From: Coleofasciculaceae cyanobacterium
GTDB lineage: Bacteria > Cyanobacteriota > Cyanobacteriia > Cyanobacteriales > Xenococcaceae
Direction: 5' to 3'
DNA: 64,000 nt
Assembly (NCBI GenBank): GCA_036703275.1
Contig: DATNPK010000026.1
Coordinates: 1 to 64,000, forward strand
Part shown: positions 55,656-63,838 of the stretch, one piece after another
How positions within the stretch are numbered: position 1 is the first letter of the stretch
Layout: each line of letters starts with the position of its first letter
Notes under the pieces: generated by a model
Database searches by the model: none
What the model saw: the letters and a program-made list of their open reading frames with translations, nothing else
Told to the model about the DNA's origin: nothing
Position numbers and translations under genes: made by a program

Positions 55656-57233
55656 ATGAGTAAGATATCGAACAAGATCGGTTTGTATTTGAAAGCTACA
55701 CATTCTCAATGGTTTAACTACATTACGGCAGCTTTGTCTGTTGGCTTGGCACTACTGCTTACTCAATGGCTTAGAACTTTAATTGCACCAACTATCTCGC
55801 CATTATTTTTTGCAGCAGTTATGTTCAGTGCCTGGTATGGCGGGCTTGGTTCGGGACTATTTGCTACCTTGCTATCCGTTTTAGCCAGCGACTTTTTTTT
55901 AATCCCGCCTTTATACGCTTTGGGACAAGCTAATGGTGCCGATCTTCTCCAACTGTTTGTTTTTAGTTTAGTTGCACTCTTGATTAGTTCTTTAAATGCC
56001 TCTTTAAGAGCTGCCAAGAAGCGAGCTGAGATTAGTTTAGCTAAATTACAGGCAAGTGAAGAACAGTACCGTCGTTTGATAGATACGGCTAATGAGGGTA
56101 TCTGGTTGCTCGACGCTCAAATCCGAACCGAGTATGTGAACGAGCAATTGGCTAAAATGTTGGGCTATAGCGTTGGGGAAATGCTAGATCGATCTCTGTT
56201 TTATTTTGTAGATCGAGAATTTCGTGTGGAAGCAGAACAGTCCATCGAGCGACGCAAGCAGGGCATAATAGAGCAATTTGATTTTTGTTATCGCCGTAAA
56301 GATGGTTCTCAACTATGGGCAATTGTCTCTACACAACCCAGGTTTAATCGACAGGGTAAATTCGTCGGCATATTAGCCATGCTTACAGACATTACCGATC
56401 GCAAGCAAATCGAACACGAGCGCGAACAGTTACTCGAACGAGAGCAGTCAGCCCGACAGTTAGCCGAAGCTGCTAATAGCATAAAAGATGATTTTTTAGC
56501 CGTTGTCTCTCATGACTTGAGATCGCCTCTTAACGCCATCATTGGCTGGTCAAAGCTGCTGCGTGATGGTCGTCTCGATGCCGAAAAAACGGAAAAAGCA
56601 TTGGAAATCATCGAACGTAATGCTCGGGAACAAGAGCGTCTTATTGAAGACTTGTTAGATATCTCGCGAATTGTCCGAGGTCAAATTCGTCTCGATCTAA
56701 AGGCTCTTAATCTAATACCAGTTATTGAGGCAGCTATCGATACAGTTCTTCCTACAGCTAACGCCAAACAAATTCAGCTAGAATCTAAACTTGCTTCCAA
56801 TATCGGTTTAATTAAAGGCGATCGCGATCGCTTGCGACAAGTACTTTGGAACTTACTTACTAATGCAGTCAAGTTTACTCCAGCAAAAGGAAAAGTCACT
56901 GTAACTTTAGATGCGATCGCCACTCAGGCTAAAATTCAAGTTAGCGATACTGGCATTGGTATCTGTCCAAATTTTCTGCCCTACGTCTTTGAACGCTATC
57001 GTCAACAGAACGATAAAACGTTTAAAGTTCGTGGTGGACTCGGACTCGGATTGGCAATTACTCACAATTTAGTAGAACTACACGGCGGTAAAATTTTTGT
57101 AGATAGCCTTGGTGAAGGAAAAGGTGCTACGTTTACGATTCTGCTACCCATTGTCTGTTCTAAGTCAGAAATTATCAACTCGCAAACTAACCAACTGACA
57201 ATCGAGCATCGGTGTTTTTTATCCCGCTTCTAA
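55656..57233 (+). CDS. Membrane sensor histidine kinase (DUF4118-PAS-HisKA)
   Basis: A 525-aa kinase. Three to four N-terminal helices form a DUF4118/KdpD-like region (near 20-115) with a YGGLGSGLFATLLSVLASDFF motif. A PAS domain is at about 133-250. The phosphoacceptor His is in AVVSHDLRSPLNAIIGW near 285. The ATPase has N box NLLTNAVKFTP near 400, G1 DTGIGI near 432 and G2 GGLGLGLAI near 459. It may sense a soluble small molecule. No response regulator is adjacent. Confidence 0.93.
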   Translation: MSKISNKIGLYLKATHSQWFNYITAALSVGLALLLTQWLRTLIAPTISPLFFAAVMFSAWYGGLGSGLFATLLSVLASDFFLIPPLYALGQANGADLLQLFVFSLVALLISSLNASLRAAKKRAEISLAKLQASEEQYRRLIDTANEGIWLLDAQIRTEYVNEQLAKMLGYSVGEMLDRSLFYFVDREFRVEAEQSIERRKQGIIEQFDFCYRRKDGSQLWAIVSTQPRFNRQGKFVGILAMLTDITDRKQIEHEREQLLEREQSARQLAEAANSIKDDFLAVVSHDLRSPLNAIIGWSKLLRDGRLDAEKTEKALEIIERNAREQERLIEDLLDISRIVRGQIRLDLKALNLIPVIEAAIDTVLPTANAKQIQLESKLASNIGLIKGDRDRLRQVLWNLLTNAVKFTPAKGKVTVTLDAIATQAKIQVSDTGIGICPNFLPYVFERYRQQNDKTFKVRGGLGLGLAITHNLVELHGGKIFVDSLGEGKGATFTILLPIVCSKSEIINSQTNQLTIEHRCFLSRF

Positions 57234-57332
57234 AAAAATCTCATAGTTGCGTTGTATTCATCACTTTCTGGTCATATTTGTAGCTAATACTAGAAAAACT
57301 AATCTCGTCCGAACATAGCAAAGAGGTTTAAG

Positions 57333-58670
57333 ATGAAACGAATTTTGATGACCAGTCCAGTAGCAGTAGCAGCTTTCTGGATTGGTGTTTATCTTTTAAT
57401 TACTTTGTTACCGCTGCTGGTACTCTTGTTTTATGCTCCTCCAGAAGGCAGAGGATTTTGGACGGAGTTTTCGGTAGCTCTCGGTTTTATCGGATTAGCG
57501 ATGATGGCTCTTCAGTTTGCCTTAACGGCTAGGATTAATCATGTTGAAGCTTCTTATGGGGTAGACATTATCCTTCAGTTTCATCGCTATACATCTATAG
57601 TTGCGTTTTGTTTAATTCTGATTCATCCTCTGATTTTATTTGTCACCGAACCAGAAACTTTGCAACTATTAAATATACTCCAAGCTCCCTGGCGGGCGAG
57701 ATTTGCTGTGGCATCAACTACGGCATTAATTCTCTTGGTGGTTACTTCGATCTGGCGCCAGCCTTTGAAAATCCCCTATGAACCTTGGCGAATTCTGCAC
57801 GGGATTTTAGCGGTGGCAATTGTTGCTTTAGGACTAGCTCACGCTTTAGGAGTAAGTTACTATCTAAGTTTGTTTTGGAAAAGCGTTCTCTGGAGTGCGA
57901 TCGCTCTGTTTGCTCTGTGGCTGTTGATTTATGTCCGCCTGATCAAACCTTGGTTTATGACCAAGAAGCCCTATTTAGTGGAAGAAGTCATTCCCCAACG
58001 GGGTAATGTCTGGACATTGGCATTGCGATCGCGAGGACATGAAGGAATGCACTTCCAACCTGGTCAATTTGCCTGGATTACTTTAGATATCTCCCCTTTT
58101 CGGATGCGGGAACATCCTTTTTCGATGTCTTCTAGCGCAGTTAATTTCGACCGTTTGGAGTTTAGTATCAAAGCTTTAGGCGACTTCACCAACGAGATCA
58201 AAGACGTTAAGCCAGGGACAAAAGCTTATCTCGACGGCCCTTATGGCGTATTTACCAGCGATCGCTATGGGGACTCGGCGGGATTTGTTTTAATTGCTGG
58301 CGGGATTGGCGTTACGCCGATAATGAGTATCCTGGTTACTGCTGCCGAACGTCAAGATGATCGACCTTTTTTATTAATTTATGCCAGCAAAACTTGGTCA
58401 GATGTAACTTTTCGCGAAGAACTAGAAGAACTTAGAACCCAGCTAGACTTAACTATTGTTCACGTTATCAAAGAACCACCCGAAGACTGGCAGGGAGAAA
58501 CAGGCTATGTCGATCGCGAACTGTTAGCCAAATATATACCCCGACATCGAGGCAGTCGTCATTATTTTATCTGTGCTGCTCCTGTCATGATGGATGCAGT
58601 AGAAGCTGCTTTACATGACTTAGAAGTCCCCGTTACTAACGTTCACATGGAACACTATAATCTCGTTTAA
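57333..58670 (+). CDS. Ferric reductase-like transmembrane flavoprotein
   Basis: A 445-aa protein with a six-helix N-terminal heme domain (His-bearing FHRYTSIVAFCLILIHPLI near 86-104, GILAVAIVALGLAHAL near 156-171) and a C-terminal FNR-like domain. The flavin-binding MREHPFSMSSS near 251-261 and nucleotide-binding GGIGVTPIMSIL near 327-338 are clear. It likely moves electrons from NAD(P)H across the membrane to an acceptor. Next to a small membrane protein. Confidence 0.9.
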   Translation: MKRILMTSPVAVAAFWIGVYLLITLLPLLVLLFYAPPEGRGFWTEFSVALGFIGLAMMALQFALTARINHVEASYGVDIILQFHRYTSIVAFCLILIHPLILFVTEPETLQLLNILQAPWRARFAVASTTALILLVVTSIWRQPLKIPYEPWRILHGILAVAIVALGLAHALGVSYYLSLFWKSVLWSAIALFALWLLIYVRLIKPWFMTKKPYLVEEVIPQRGNVWTLALRSRGHEGMHFQPGQFAWITLDISPFRMREHPFSMSSSAVNFDRLEFSIKALGDFTNEIKDVKPGTKAYLDGPYGVFTSDRYGDSAGFVLIAGGIGVTPIMSILVTAAERQDDRPFLLIYASKTWSDVTFREELEELRTQLDLTIVHVIKEPPEDWQGETGYVDRELLAKYIPRHRGSRHYFICAAPVMMDAVEAALHDLEVPVTNVHMEHYNLV

Positions 58671-58679
58671 CTAAAAAAT

Positions 58680-58838
58680 ATGCGCTATAGCATCATGCTT
58701 CAAGTAGTAGGAATTATTACTTTGATTCTCGTCGGTACGGCTGCTTTGTTTGCCTGGCTGCAAAACCGCGAAATTCCCTCTACAGAAATAGAAAGCAAAG
58801 TATCAAATAACTTTTACCAAGCCCGAAGTAATGAGTAA
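58680..58838 (+). CDS. Small single-pass membrane protein
   Basis: 52 aa, 9 bp after the ferric reductase gene. One membrane helix (VVGIITLILVGTAALFAWL near 9-27) and a polar tail. The close spacing suggests co-translation and possibly a subunit role with the reductase. Too short for most ORF lists. Confidence 0.65.
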   Translation: MRYSIMLQVVGIITLILVGTAALFAWLQNREIPSTEIESKVSNNFYQARSNE

Positions 58839-58872
58839 TGAGTAATGGTTCAATCAGGGTTAGAGAAAAATT

Positions 58873-60267
58873 ATGCTAGTTAAACACGATTCAGTTAATC
58901 ATTTATTTGACAACGATCTATTTGCCGAAGCTTGGCAACAGCTTAAAAATTCAATTGTCTATTACCAAGGTCGTCCGATTGGTACGGTAGCTGCTCAAGA
59001 TTCATCAATGGAAGCAGTTAACTACGACCAGTGTTTTGTCCGTGATTTTGTGCCTTCAGCATTGGCGTTTTTGATGGCAGGAGAAACAGAGATCGTCCGC
59101 AACTTTTTGACCGAAACATTAGCTCTCCAGAGTCACGAACCCCAGATGGACTCCTTTAAGCCTGGTCCTGGATTGATGCCAGCGAGTTTTAAAGTCGAAT
59201 TACAAGACGGCAAAGAATATTTAACTGCCGATTTTGGCGAAAGTGCGATCGCCAGAGTGCCTCCTGTAGATTCTTGTCTGTGGTGGATCTTGCTGCTGCG
59301 AACCTATGTTAGAACCACTGGAGATTTGGCTTTGGCTCGTCAACCTAAATTTCAGGAGGGAATTAAATTAATCTTAGATATGTGTTTGGTGCATCGCTTT
59401 GCCATGTATCCGACTATGTTAGTTCCTGACGGGGCATTCATGATTGACCGACGGATGGGAGTTTACGAACATCCACTAGAAATTCAGGTGTTGTTTTACG
59501 CTGCTTTACGAGCTGCCAAGGAACTGTTATTGCCCGATGAGTGCAATCAAATTTGCTTGAATAACGTCAATCGTCGTCTAAAAATTCTTACTTACCACGT
59601 GCGGGAATATTACTGGCTCGATCTTCAACGTTTAAATGAAATTTATCGCTTCCAAGAAGATGAGTTTGGCAAAGAAGTAGCCAATCGGTTCAATATTTAT
59701 TCTGGTTCGATTCCGAAATGGTTAACTGAATGGCTACCAGACACAGGAGGTTATCTTGCAGGCAATCTCGGACCAGGACGCATGGATTTTCGATTTTTCG
59801 TCTTGGGTAATTTGCTAGCAATTATCACTTCTTTAGCTAGTGAAGCTGAATCCCAAAGCATTATGAACTTAATCGAGCAACGCTGGCAAGATTTAGTTGG
59901 TAATATGCCCATGAAAATCTGTTTTCCTGCGGTAGAAGGGGAAGAATGGCGAGTGGTTACGGGTGCAGATCCCAAGAATATTCCCTGGTCTTATCATAAT
60001 GGCGGTAATTGGCCGATGTTGCTCTGGTTGTTGGTCGCAGCAGCACAAAAAACAGGACGGATCGAACTGGCTTACTCTGCCATTGAAATAGCCCAAGCTC
60101 GTTTAGTTAAAGATGAATGGCCAGAATACTATGACGGTAAATGTGGTCGCTTGATTGGTAAAGAAGCAAGAAAATATCAAACCTGGACGTTGGCGGGTTT
60201 GCTGGTATCGAGGCAGTTAATTGCCAATCCTACTTATTTGAGTCTTATTGGTTTTGAGCAGAATTAA
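58873..60267 (+). CDS. Alkaline/neutral invertase (GH100)
   Basis: A 464-aa GH100 enzyme that cuts sucrose to glucose and fructose in the cytosol. Typical blocks: [21 protein letters not shown] near 47-67, [23 protein letters not shown] near 119-141, [38 protein letters not shown] near 279-316, and [21 protein letters not shown] near 419-439. The length fits cyanobacterial InvA. Start supported by a purine-rich site. Confidence 0.94.
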   Translation: MLVKHDSVNHLFDNDLFAEAWQQLKNSIVYYQGRPIGTVAAQDSSMEAVNYDQCFVRDFVPSALAFLMAGETEIVRNFLTETLALQSHEPQMDSFKPGPGLMPASFKVELQDGKEYLTADFGESAIARVPPVDSCLWWILLLRTYVRTTGDLALARQPKFQEGIKLILDMCLVHRFAMYPTMLVPDGAFMIDRRMGVYEHPLEIQVLFYAALRAAKELLLPDECNQICLNNVNRRLKILTYHVREYYWLDLQRLNEIYRFQEDEFGKEVANRFNIYSGSIPKWLTEWLPDTGGYLAGNLGPGRMDFRFFVLGNLLAIITSLASEAESQSIMNLIEQRWQDLVGNMPMKICFPAVEGEEWRVVTGADPKNIPWSYHNGGNWPMLLWLLVAAAQKTGRIELAYSAIEIAQARLVKDEWPEYYDGKCGRLIGKEARKYQTWTLAGLLVSRQLIANPTYLSLIGFEQN

Positions 60268-60365
60268 GCAAATTATTGCCAGCAGATCATCAGCTCTAGA
60301 TTAAACACAAATTAAATTACCCTCAGCAAAAATGGGGTTGTTTTTGACCGAGAGGGATGCCCTAA

Positions 60366-60423
60366 AGGATATGCGAAGCGGTATGCTTTAGCATTTGCGA
60401 AGCTTATCCTTTAGGACTCGCTC
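60366..60423. repeat. Interspersed palindromic repeat, copy R6
   Basis: CCCTAAAGGATATGCGAAG, GCGGTATGCTTTAGCATT and GCGAAGCTTATCCTTTAGG, with the outer arms (CCTAAAGGATA/TATCCTTTAGG) inverted to one another. The 35-bp core from 60358 to 60392 reappears inverted in copy R7 (60893-60927) with one mismatch. Confidence 0.8.
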
Positions 60424-60513
60424 GGCATCGCGCGGGTTCCCAGCGCATATCCACCCTCGACAGTTGCTTCTCGACGTAAACCGCCAAGATCGCACTGTCT
60501 CGCAATCGAGATG

Positions 60514-60571
60514 TTGACATCTAATCATCATTTTTTTGACATCTAATTGTCATTTTTAATTGTCAAAATGA
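60514..60571 (+). promoter_or_regulatory. Tandem direct repeat with TGACA-N6-TGTCA dyad
   Basis: Two 22-bp units (60514-60535 and 60536-60557) differ at only two bases. The second has the inverted pair TGACA...TGTCA, and a further AATTGTCAAAATG follows. Each unit begins TTGACA, also a possible -35. This looks like an operator array for the 60679 gene, regulator unknown. Confidence 0.5.
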
Positions 60572-60678
60572 ATATATAAAACAAACACACAAGAAATTAA
60601 GTCGATCTAGAGAATATTTACTGAAGATCGAGGCAATATTTAGATTTGTTTCCGCAGTAATCTTTAACTTTTCAAACT

Positions 60679-61266
60679 ATGCAAAAATTTATTTCTTTTC
60701 CCGCTTTTTTAACCGCTGTTATTGCTACGGGGTTAATGGCTATACCAACCAAAGCTGTTCCGAGCCAGCGAGAAAAAGTATCTGTAATTGACACAGCAGA
60801 AACTTATAATCTTGACGAGCAGACAACAAATTTGGCTGCAAGCTTTGATTTGGGCGATTGGGCGCAGCCCACGGACGCGCCTCCAGGCGCTAATGCTAAA
60901 GCATACCGCTCCGCATATCCTTTAGGGCTTGGCGATCGCACCTGGTTAAATACTGCTCGTGATAGCCCAACTGATGACCTTAATCGAATTATTGGTCTTA
61001 CTGGCTTAGGTGTTGGTACGGGATTTATTGCTTATCGTTTATATCGTGCTTATCAACCTGCTTCAACTAATTTGCCTTACGGCAATACTAATACTTTATT
61101 ACTCGATCGCCTTAGTCCAAAACTACGTAAAACATTATTGCAATTGGTACACAATCGCGAAACTGCAAACCGATTATTAACTGGAACGATGTTAAGTCAC
61201 GCCGATCGTTCTCCTAACTGGTTAGCAGAGAAAGTTATCTACGATTTAAAACGCGATCACCGATGA
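60679..61266 (+). CDS. Secreted protein with in-frame insertion of an interspersed repeat
   Basis: 195 aa. A signal peptide (SFPAFLTAVIATGLMAIPTKA near 6-26) is followed by a spacer, then residues 58-86, which are encoded partly by a copy (R7) of the interspersed repeat, then a C-terminal domain (LNRIIGLTGLGVGTGFIAYRLYRAYQP; LLDRLSPKLRKTLLQLV). Function unknown. The codons for LGD occur at 58-60 and again at 84-86, flanking the insert of 26 codons. The repeat adds PPGANAKAYRSAYPLG and similar residues without shifting the frame. Confidence 0.85.
   Translation: MQKFISFPAFLTAVIATGLMAIPTKAVPSQREKVSVIDTAETYNLDEQTTNLAASFDLGDWAQPTDAPPGANAKAYRSAYPLGLGDRTWLNTARDSPTDDLNRIIGLTGLGVGTGFIAYRLYRAYQPASTNLPYGNTNTLLLDRLSPKLRKTLLQLVHNRETANRLLTGTMLSHADRSPNWLAEKVIYDLKRDHR
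60859..60928 (+). repeat. Interspersed palindromic repeat, copy R7, inside a coding gene
   Basis: GACGCGCCTCCAGGCGCT, TAATGCTAAAGCATACCGC and TCCGCATATCCTTTAGGGC are the modules of copy R1 and the inverse of R6. It is the only intragenic copy in the window. Confidence 0.85.
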
Positions 61267-61472
61267 ATTTGGTAGTACCGTTTTTGATTGGCTAGACTAC
61301 ATTGATTTGTCTAAGTAATAAGTTCTACTCAACTTTTTTCTCAAACTCGTCTGGTAAATTTGAGAGCAAATTTAATCCCGTTGATGCTTCAATGTCATTT
61401 TGCTAGATTTATTAAGTAAATAGTATTTTTATACTGAATAAGATTCCTGCCCTTATTTACTTTTTATCAGCT

Positions 61473-62120
61473 ATGTGTGGACGATTTACTTTAGATACAA
61501 CAGCCAATGAGATTGCCCGACAGTTTGAAGTAGAGATTAATGAATCTATTTCTTCTCAATATAATATTGCTCCATCACAATCAATATTAGCAATTAAAAA
61601 AGATGAGGCAAGCAAACGCTCTCTCGAAAAGATGAAATGGGGTTTAGTTCCAAGCTGGGTGAAAAGCTTGGACAGTTGGAAAAGCAATTTAATTAATGCT
61701 CGTGTCGAGACAGTTGCAGAAAAGCCGAGCTTTAGAAGCGCATTCAAGCATCGTCCTTGTTTGATTCCCATATCGGGATTTTATGAGTGGTCTAAAGATA
61801 AACAACCTTATTATTTCCAGCAGAAAGACGGTCAATTATTTGCCCTAGCTGGACTCTGGGAATCTTGGCGTAGCGATCGCGATGAGCTTGTTACTTGTAC
61901 GATTATCACGACTAAAGCAAATACTGAAGCAGCTAAAATTCATCATCGAATGCCAGTCATCATTCAGCCCAAAGATTATGATTCATGGTTGGGTGAATTA
62001 GATGAGAGAAAACAATTGCTTGATACTTTACCTGAAGTAGATTTGGAACTGTATCCAGTTAGCAAGAAGGTTAACAGTCCTAAAAATAACACTCCTGAAT
62101 GTATCAAGCCAATTTCGTAA
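61473..62120 (+). CDS. SOS response-associated peptidase, YedK/HMCES type
   Basis: A 215-aa SRAP protein. The catalytic Cys2 begins MCGRFTLDT. Further family motifs are NARVETVAEKPSFR near 76-89, PISGFYEWSK near 100-109 and HHRMPVI near 158-164. YedK/HMCES covalently traps abasic sites in single-stranded DNA. The N-terminal Met must be removed to expose Cys2. No LexA box was seen directly upstream. Confidence 0.93.
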   Translation: MCGRFTLDTTANEIARQFEVEINESISSQYNIAPSQSILAIKKDEASKRSLEKMKWGLVPSWVKSLDSWKSNLINARVETVAEKPSFRSAFKHRPCLIPISGFYEWSKDKQPYYFQQKDGQLFALAGLWESWRSDRDELVTCTIITTKANTEAAKIHHRMPVIIQPKDYDSWLGELDERKQLLDTLPEVDLELYPVSKKVNSPKNNTPECIKPIS

Positions 62121-62191
62121 AATAAAATGTCTAAAATTCTCGACTGCGATCGCGCGGCGCGACGCGATCGCCAACTGGCGTTTGAGGCACG

Positions 62192-62225
62192 AAACCCAAC
62201 GATTAAAAGATTTTGTTGGGTTTTA
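62192..62225 (+). terminator. Terminator after the YedK-type gene
   Basis: AAACCCAAC (62192-62200) and GTTGGGTTT (62215-62223) make a 9-bp stem with a 14-nt loop, and T-rich sequence follows. Confidence 0.65.
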
Positions 62226-62233
62226 CTATCGTT

Positions 62234-62342
62234 CTACTAGCGCGTCTAGGCTAAAATGCTGGGCTAATTCCCCCAACCTTAAGGATTAGGGGGCTCAAAC
62301 TAATTTTCAATACCCAACAAATTAATCTAGACGTTCTACTAC
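62234..62342 (-). mobile_element. MITE-like element, copy B (~109 bp)
   Basis: Reverse complement of the 28589-28698 copy with mismatches. Its imperfect terminal inverted repeats are TACTAGCGCGTCTAG and CTAGACGTTCTACTA. The opposite orientation of two similar copies in one window supports mobility. Confidence 0.7.
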
Positions 62343-62372
62343 CAAGTTTGTGATTACTTTTGAGAAATGGTA

Positions 62373-62714
62373 TTAGTAGCCGTGAGGAAGGTATTGATTT
62401 ACATCAACTTGGTCTTGAACATTAGTTTGATTCGCATCTTGAACGATTGCGTTACCAGTACCAATAGCAGCAGCTTCGTTAGCGTTTAATTGGACTGAAG
62501 TTTGAGCATCGGGAGTGGTATAACCGTAGCCACCTAAGTCTAATTGGTTTTGGTAACTACTTTGGTCGGTGTTCTGGTGGATGAGGTTACTAGTACCGAC
62601 AGCAGCAGCCGAATTAGCGTTGTTTTGAATGCTAGTCTGAGCGTCTTGAGCGAAAGCAGTTAGAGGAGCGAAAGCGATAACAGCAGTAAGAATGGATAAT
62701 GTAGTTTTTTTCAT
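62373..62714 (-). CDS. Secreted protein made of two Q/N-rich repeats
   Basis: A 113-aa protein. After a signal peptide (TTLSILTAVIAFAPLTAFA) there are two repeats of about 42 residues: DAQTSIQNNANSAAAVGTSN... and DAQTSVQLNANEAAAIGTGN..., each with a glutamine/asparagine-rich stretch, and a C-terminal NQYLPHGY. The repeats recall curli-like amyloid units (Q and N spaced around a Gly) but no homologue is asserted. A cell-surface or biofilm role is a guess. A good ribosome site precedes the start. Confidence 0.75.
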   Translation of the reverse strand: MKKTTLSILTAVIAFAPLTAFAQDAQTSIQNNANSAAAVGTSNLIHQNTDQSSYQNQLDLGGYGYTTPDAQTSVQLNANEAAAIGTGNAIVQDANQTNVQDQVDVNQYLPHGY

Positions 62715-62824
62715 TTTAGACCTCGTAAAAGTAAGATTTAGTGTGTGTGTTTTGCTTACATTTACTAGTTACGACTGGTCTATTTTTTTATGCAGTTGAG
62801 GATTGGGTTTGTGATGAAAAAAAT

Positions 62825-62886
62825 GGCGTTGGTGAATCGGGATATGATTTTTAATCTTGTCATATCTTAATCCAATCACCAACGCC
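62825..62886. repeat. Long inverted repeat GGCGTTGGTGA...TCACCAACGCC
   Basis: Arms of 11 bp (GGCGTTGGTGA/TCACCAACGCC) and 7 bp (GATATGA/TCATATC) separated by an asymmetric internal loop. It sits directly beside the perfect hairpin at 62892-62932. Confidence 0.7.
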
Positions 62887-62891
62887 CTGAA

Positions 62892-62932
62892 GTGAACGTT
62901 ACTCTGCCTTGAAAAGGCAGAGTAACGTTCAC
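62892..62932. repeat. Perfect 19-bp hairpin
   Basis: GTGAACGTTACTCTGCCTT pairs exactly with its reverse complement across a GAA loop. 41 nt in all. There is no U-run after it, so it is not a plain terminator. It may be a transposon end, a regulatory RNA stem or a protein site. Confidence 0.85.
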
Positions 62933-63015
62933 CGCCTTCCGCGGTCAAAAAGCATGAATGAACTTCTTCAAGGCAACTGTCTCACTACTACCCACTAGCG
63001 ATCGCGAAATCGAAA

Positions 63016-63165
63016 TCAAGAATATTTATTAGGATCGTCACATGGATCGCCCTTGTAAGGCTGAACTCCAGTTTTGGGATAATCATCATCAGTAGGTTTG
63101 AAAAGTCTTGAGACTCCGTTCCAAAGATATTGAACTGTATCTTGTATCCATGTAGAAACTTTCAT
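63016..63165 (-). CDS. Small protein, DDDYP-TGVQPY type
   Basis: A 49-aa protein with a good ribosome site (AGAGGT) before the ATG. It reads KVSTWIQDTVQYLWNGVSRLF, then KPTDDDYPKTGVQPYKGDP. The amphipathic N-terminal helix and the acidic DDDYP...GVQPY block suggest a conserved small cyanobacterial family. Function unknown. It lies 20 bp after the GerMN gene on the same strand. Confidence 0.72.
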   Translation of the reverse strand: MKVSTWIQDTVQYLWNGVSRLFKPTDDDYPKTGVQPYKGDPCDDPNKYS

Positions 63166-63185
63166 ATTTTTTACCTCTTAAATTA

Positions 63186-63782
63186 TTATTGCCAAAGGAA
63201 ATCTTGGTTAAATTGTTGTCTTGTCAGAGGATATTCGAGAAGTAATCCTTCGCCTCCGAGAGGATAATCTTCGTTTAGAGGTCTTCCTTCAATAGACAAG
63301 AACATTGGTGCTTGCTCATCGATGCTCGTTGCGGTATAAAGAACTTGAGCTACGCGATAAATCATTGAACTACTACCACCGCCTTGAGTAAACTCTTGAG
63401 ATAAATCCACATATACACCGTTTTTGCTGGTTCGCAAATTAAGTAAACGAGTTCCCCGAGGAATTGTAGTCGTTGGATCGAAAGCTAGAGATGGAGTAAG
63501 TAACTCGTCTAAAGCGTGTTCTAATGCCATTTGAGTTGAAGTAGCAGCGGTGTCGATGGTTTTTGGGATCAACCGAATACGACTATCAACTATTTCCAAC
63601 TGATACAGCTGAGGACTAAACTTGGCTGGCTGTACTTCTACCACAGAAGATGATTCTGTAACAATTGGCAGGATTGCTTTGGTCAATGCCCAAAGAGCGG
63701 TCATTTCGCCTATTCCAATCAATAACAACGAAAAACCAACTATTATTGGTGTTGAGTTAGGTGATTTATTGCGTACATCCAT
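63186..63782 (-). CDS. GerMN-domain membrane protein
   Basis: 198 aa from the ATG at 63782; the frame opens 15 bp earlier with TTG. One N-terminal membrane helix (IIVGFSLLLIGIGEMTALWAL near 13-33), then a GerMN domain of about 110 residues (ALEHALDELLTPSLAF, TRLLNLRTSKNGVYVDLSQEF, YRVAQVLYTAT). GerMN domains occur in spore-germination and envelope proteins. The role here is unknown, presumably at the cell envelope. Confidence 0.85.
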   Translation of the reverse strand: MDVRNKSPNSTPIIVGFSLLLIGIGEMTALWALTKAILPIVTESSSVVEVQPAKFSPQLYQLEIVDSRIRLIPKTIDTAATSTQMALEHALDELLTPSLAFDPTTTIPRGTRLLNLRTSKNGVYVDLSQEFTQGGGSSSMIYRVAQVLYTATSIDEQAPMFLSIEGRPLNEDYPLGGEGLLLEYPLTRQQFNQDFLWQ

Positions 63783-63838
63783 GCTTCTTTCTCTCAAATT
63801 TAGAGCTAAAACTCTGCCGTTATTGATTAGCTCAATTG

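Larger units (their letters stand above)
60268..60678. other. Intergenic region with repeat R6 and tandem operators
   Basis: 411 bp with no gene. It holds repeat copy R6 (about 60366-60423) and, at 60514-60571, a pair of tandem 22-bp repeats that look like a regulatory site upstream of the secreted protein gene. Confidence 0.6.
62715..63015. other. Intergenic region with two strong hairpins
   Basis: 301 bp between minus-strand genes with no gene seen. It contains the hairpins at 62825-62886 and 62892-62932. Confidence 0.6.
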
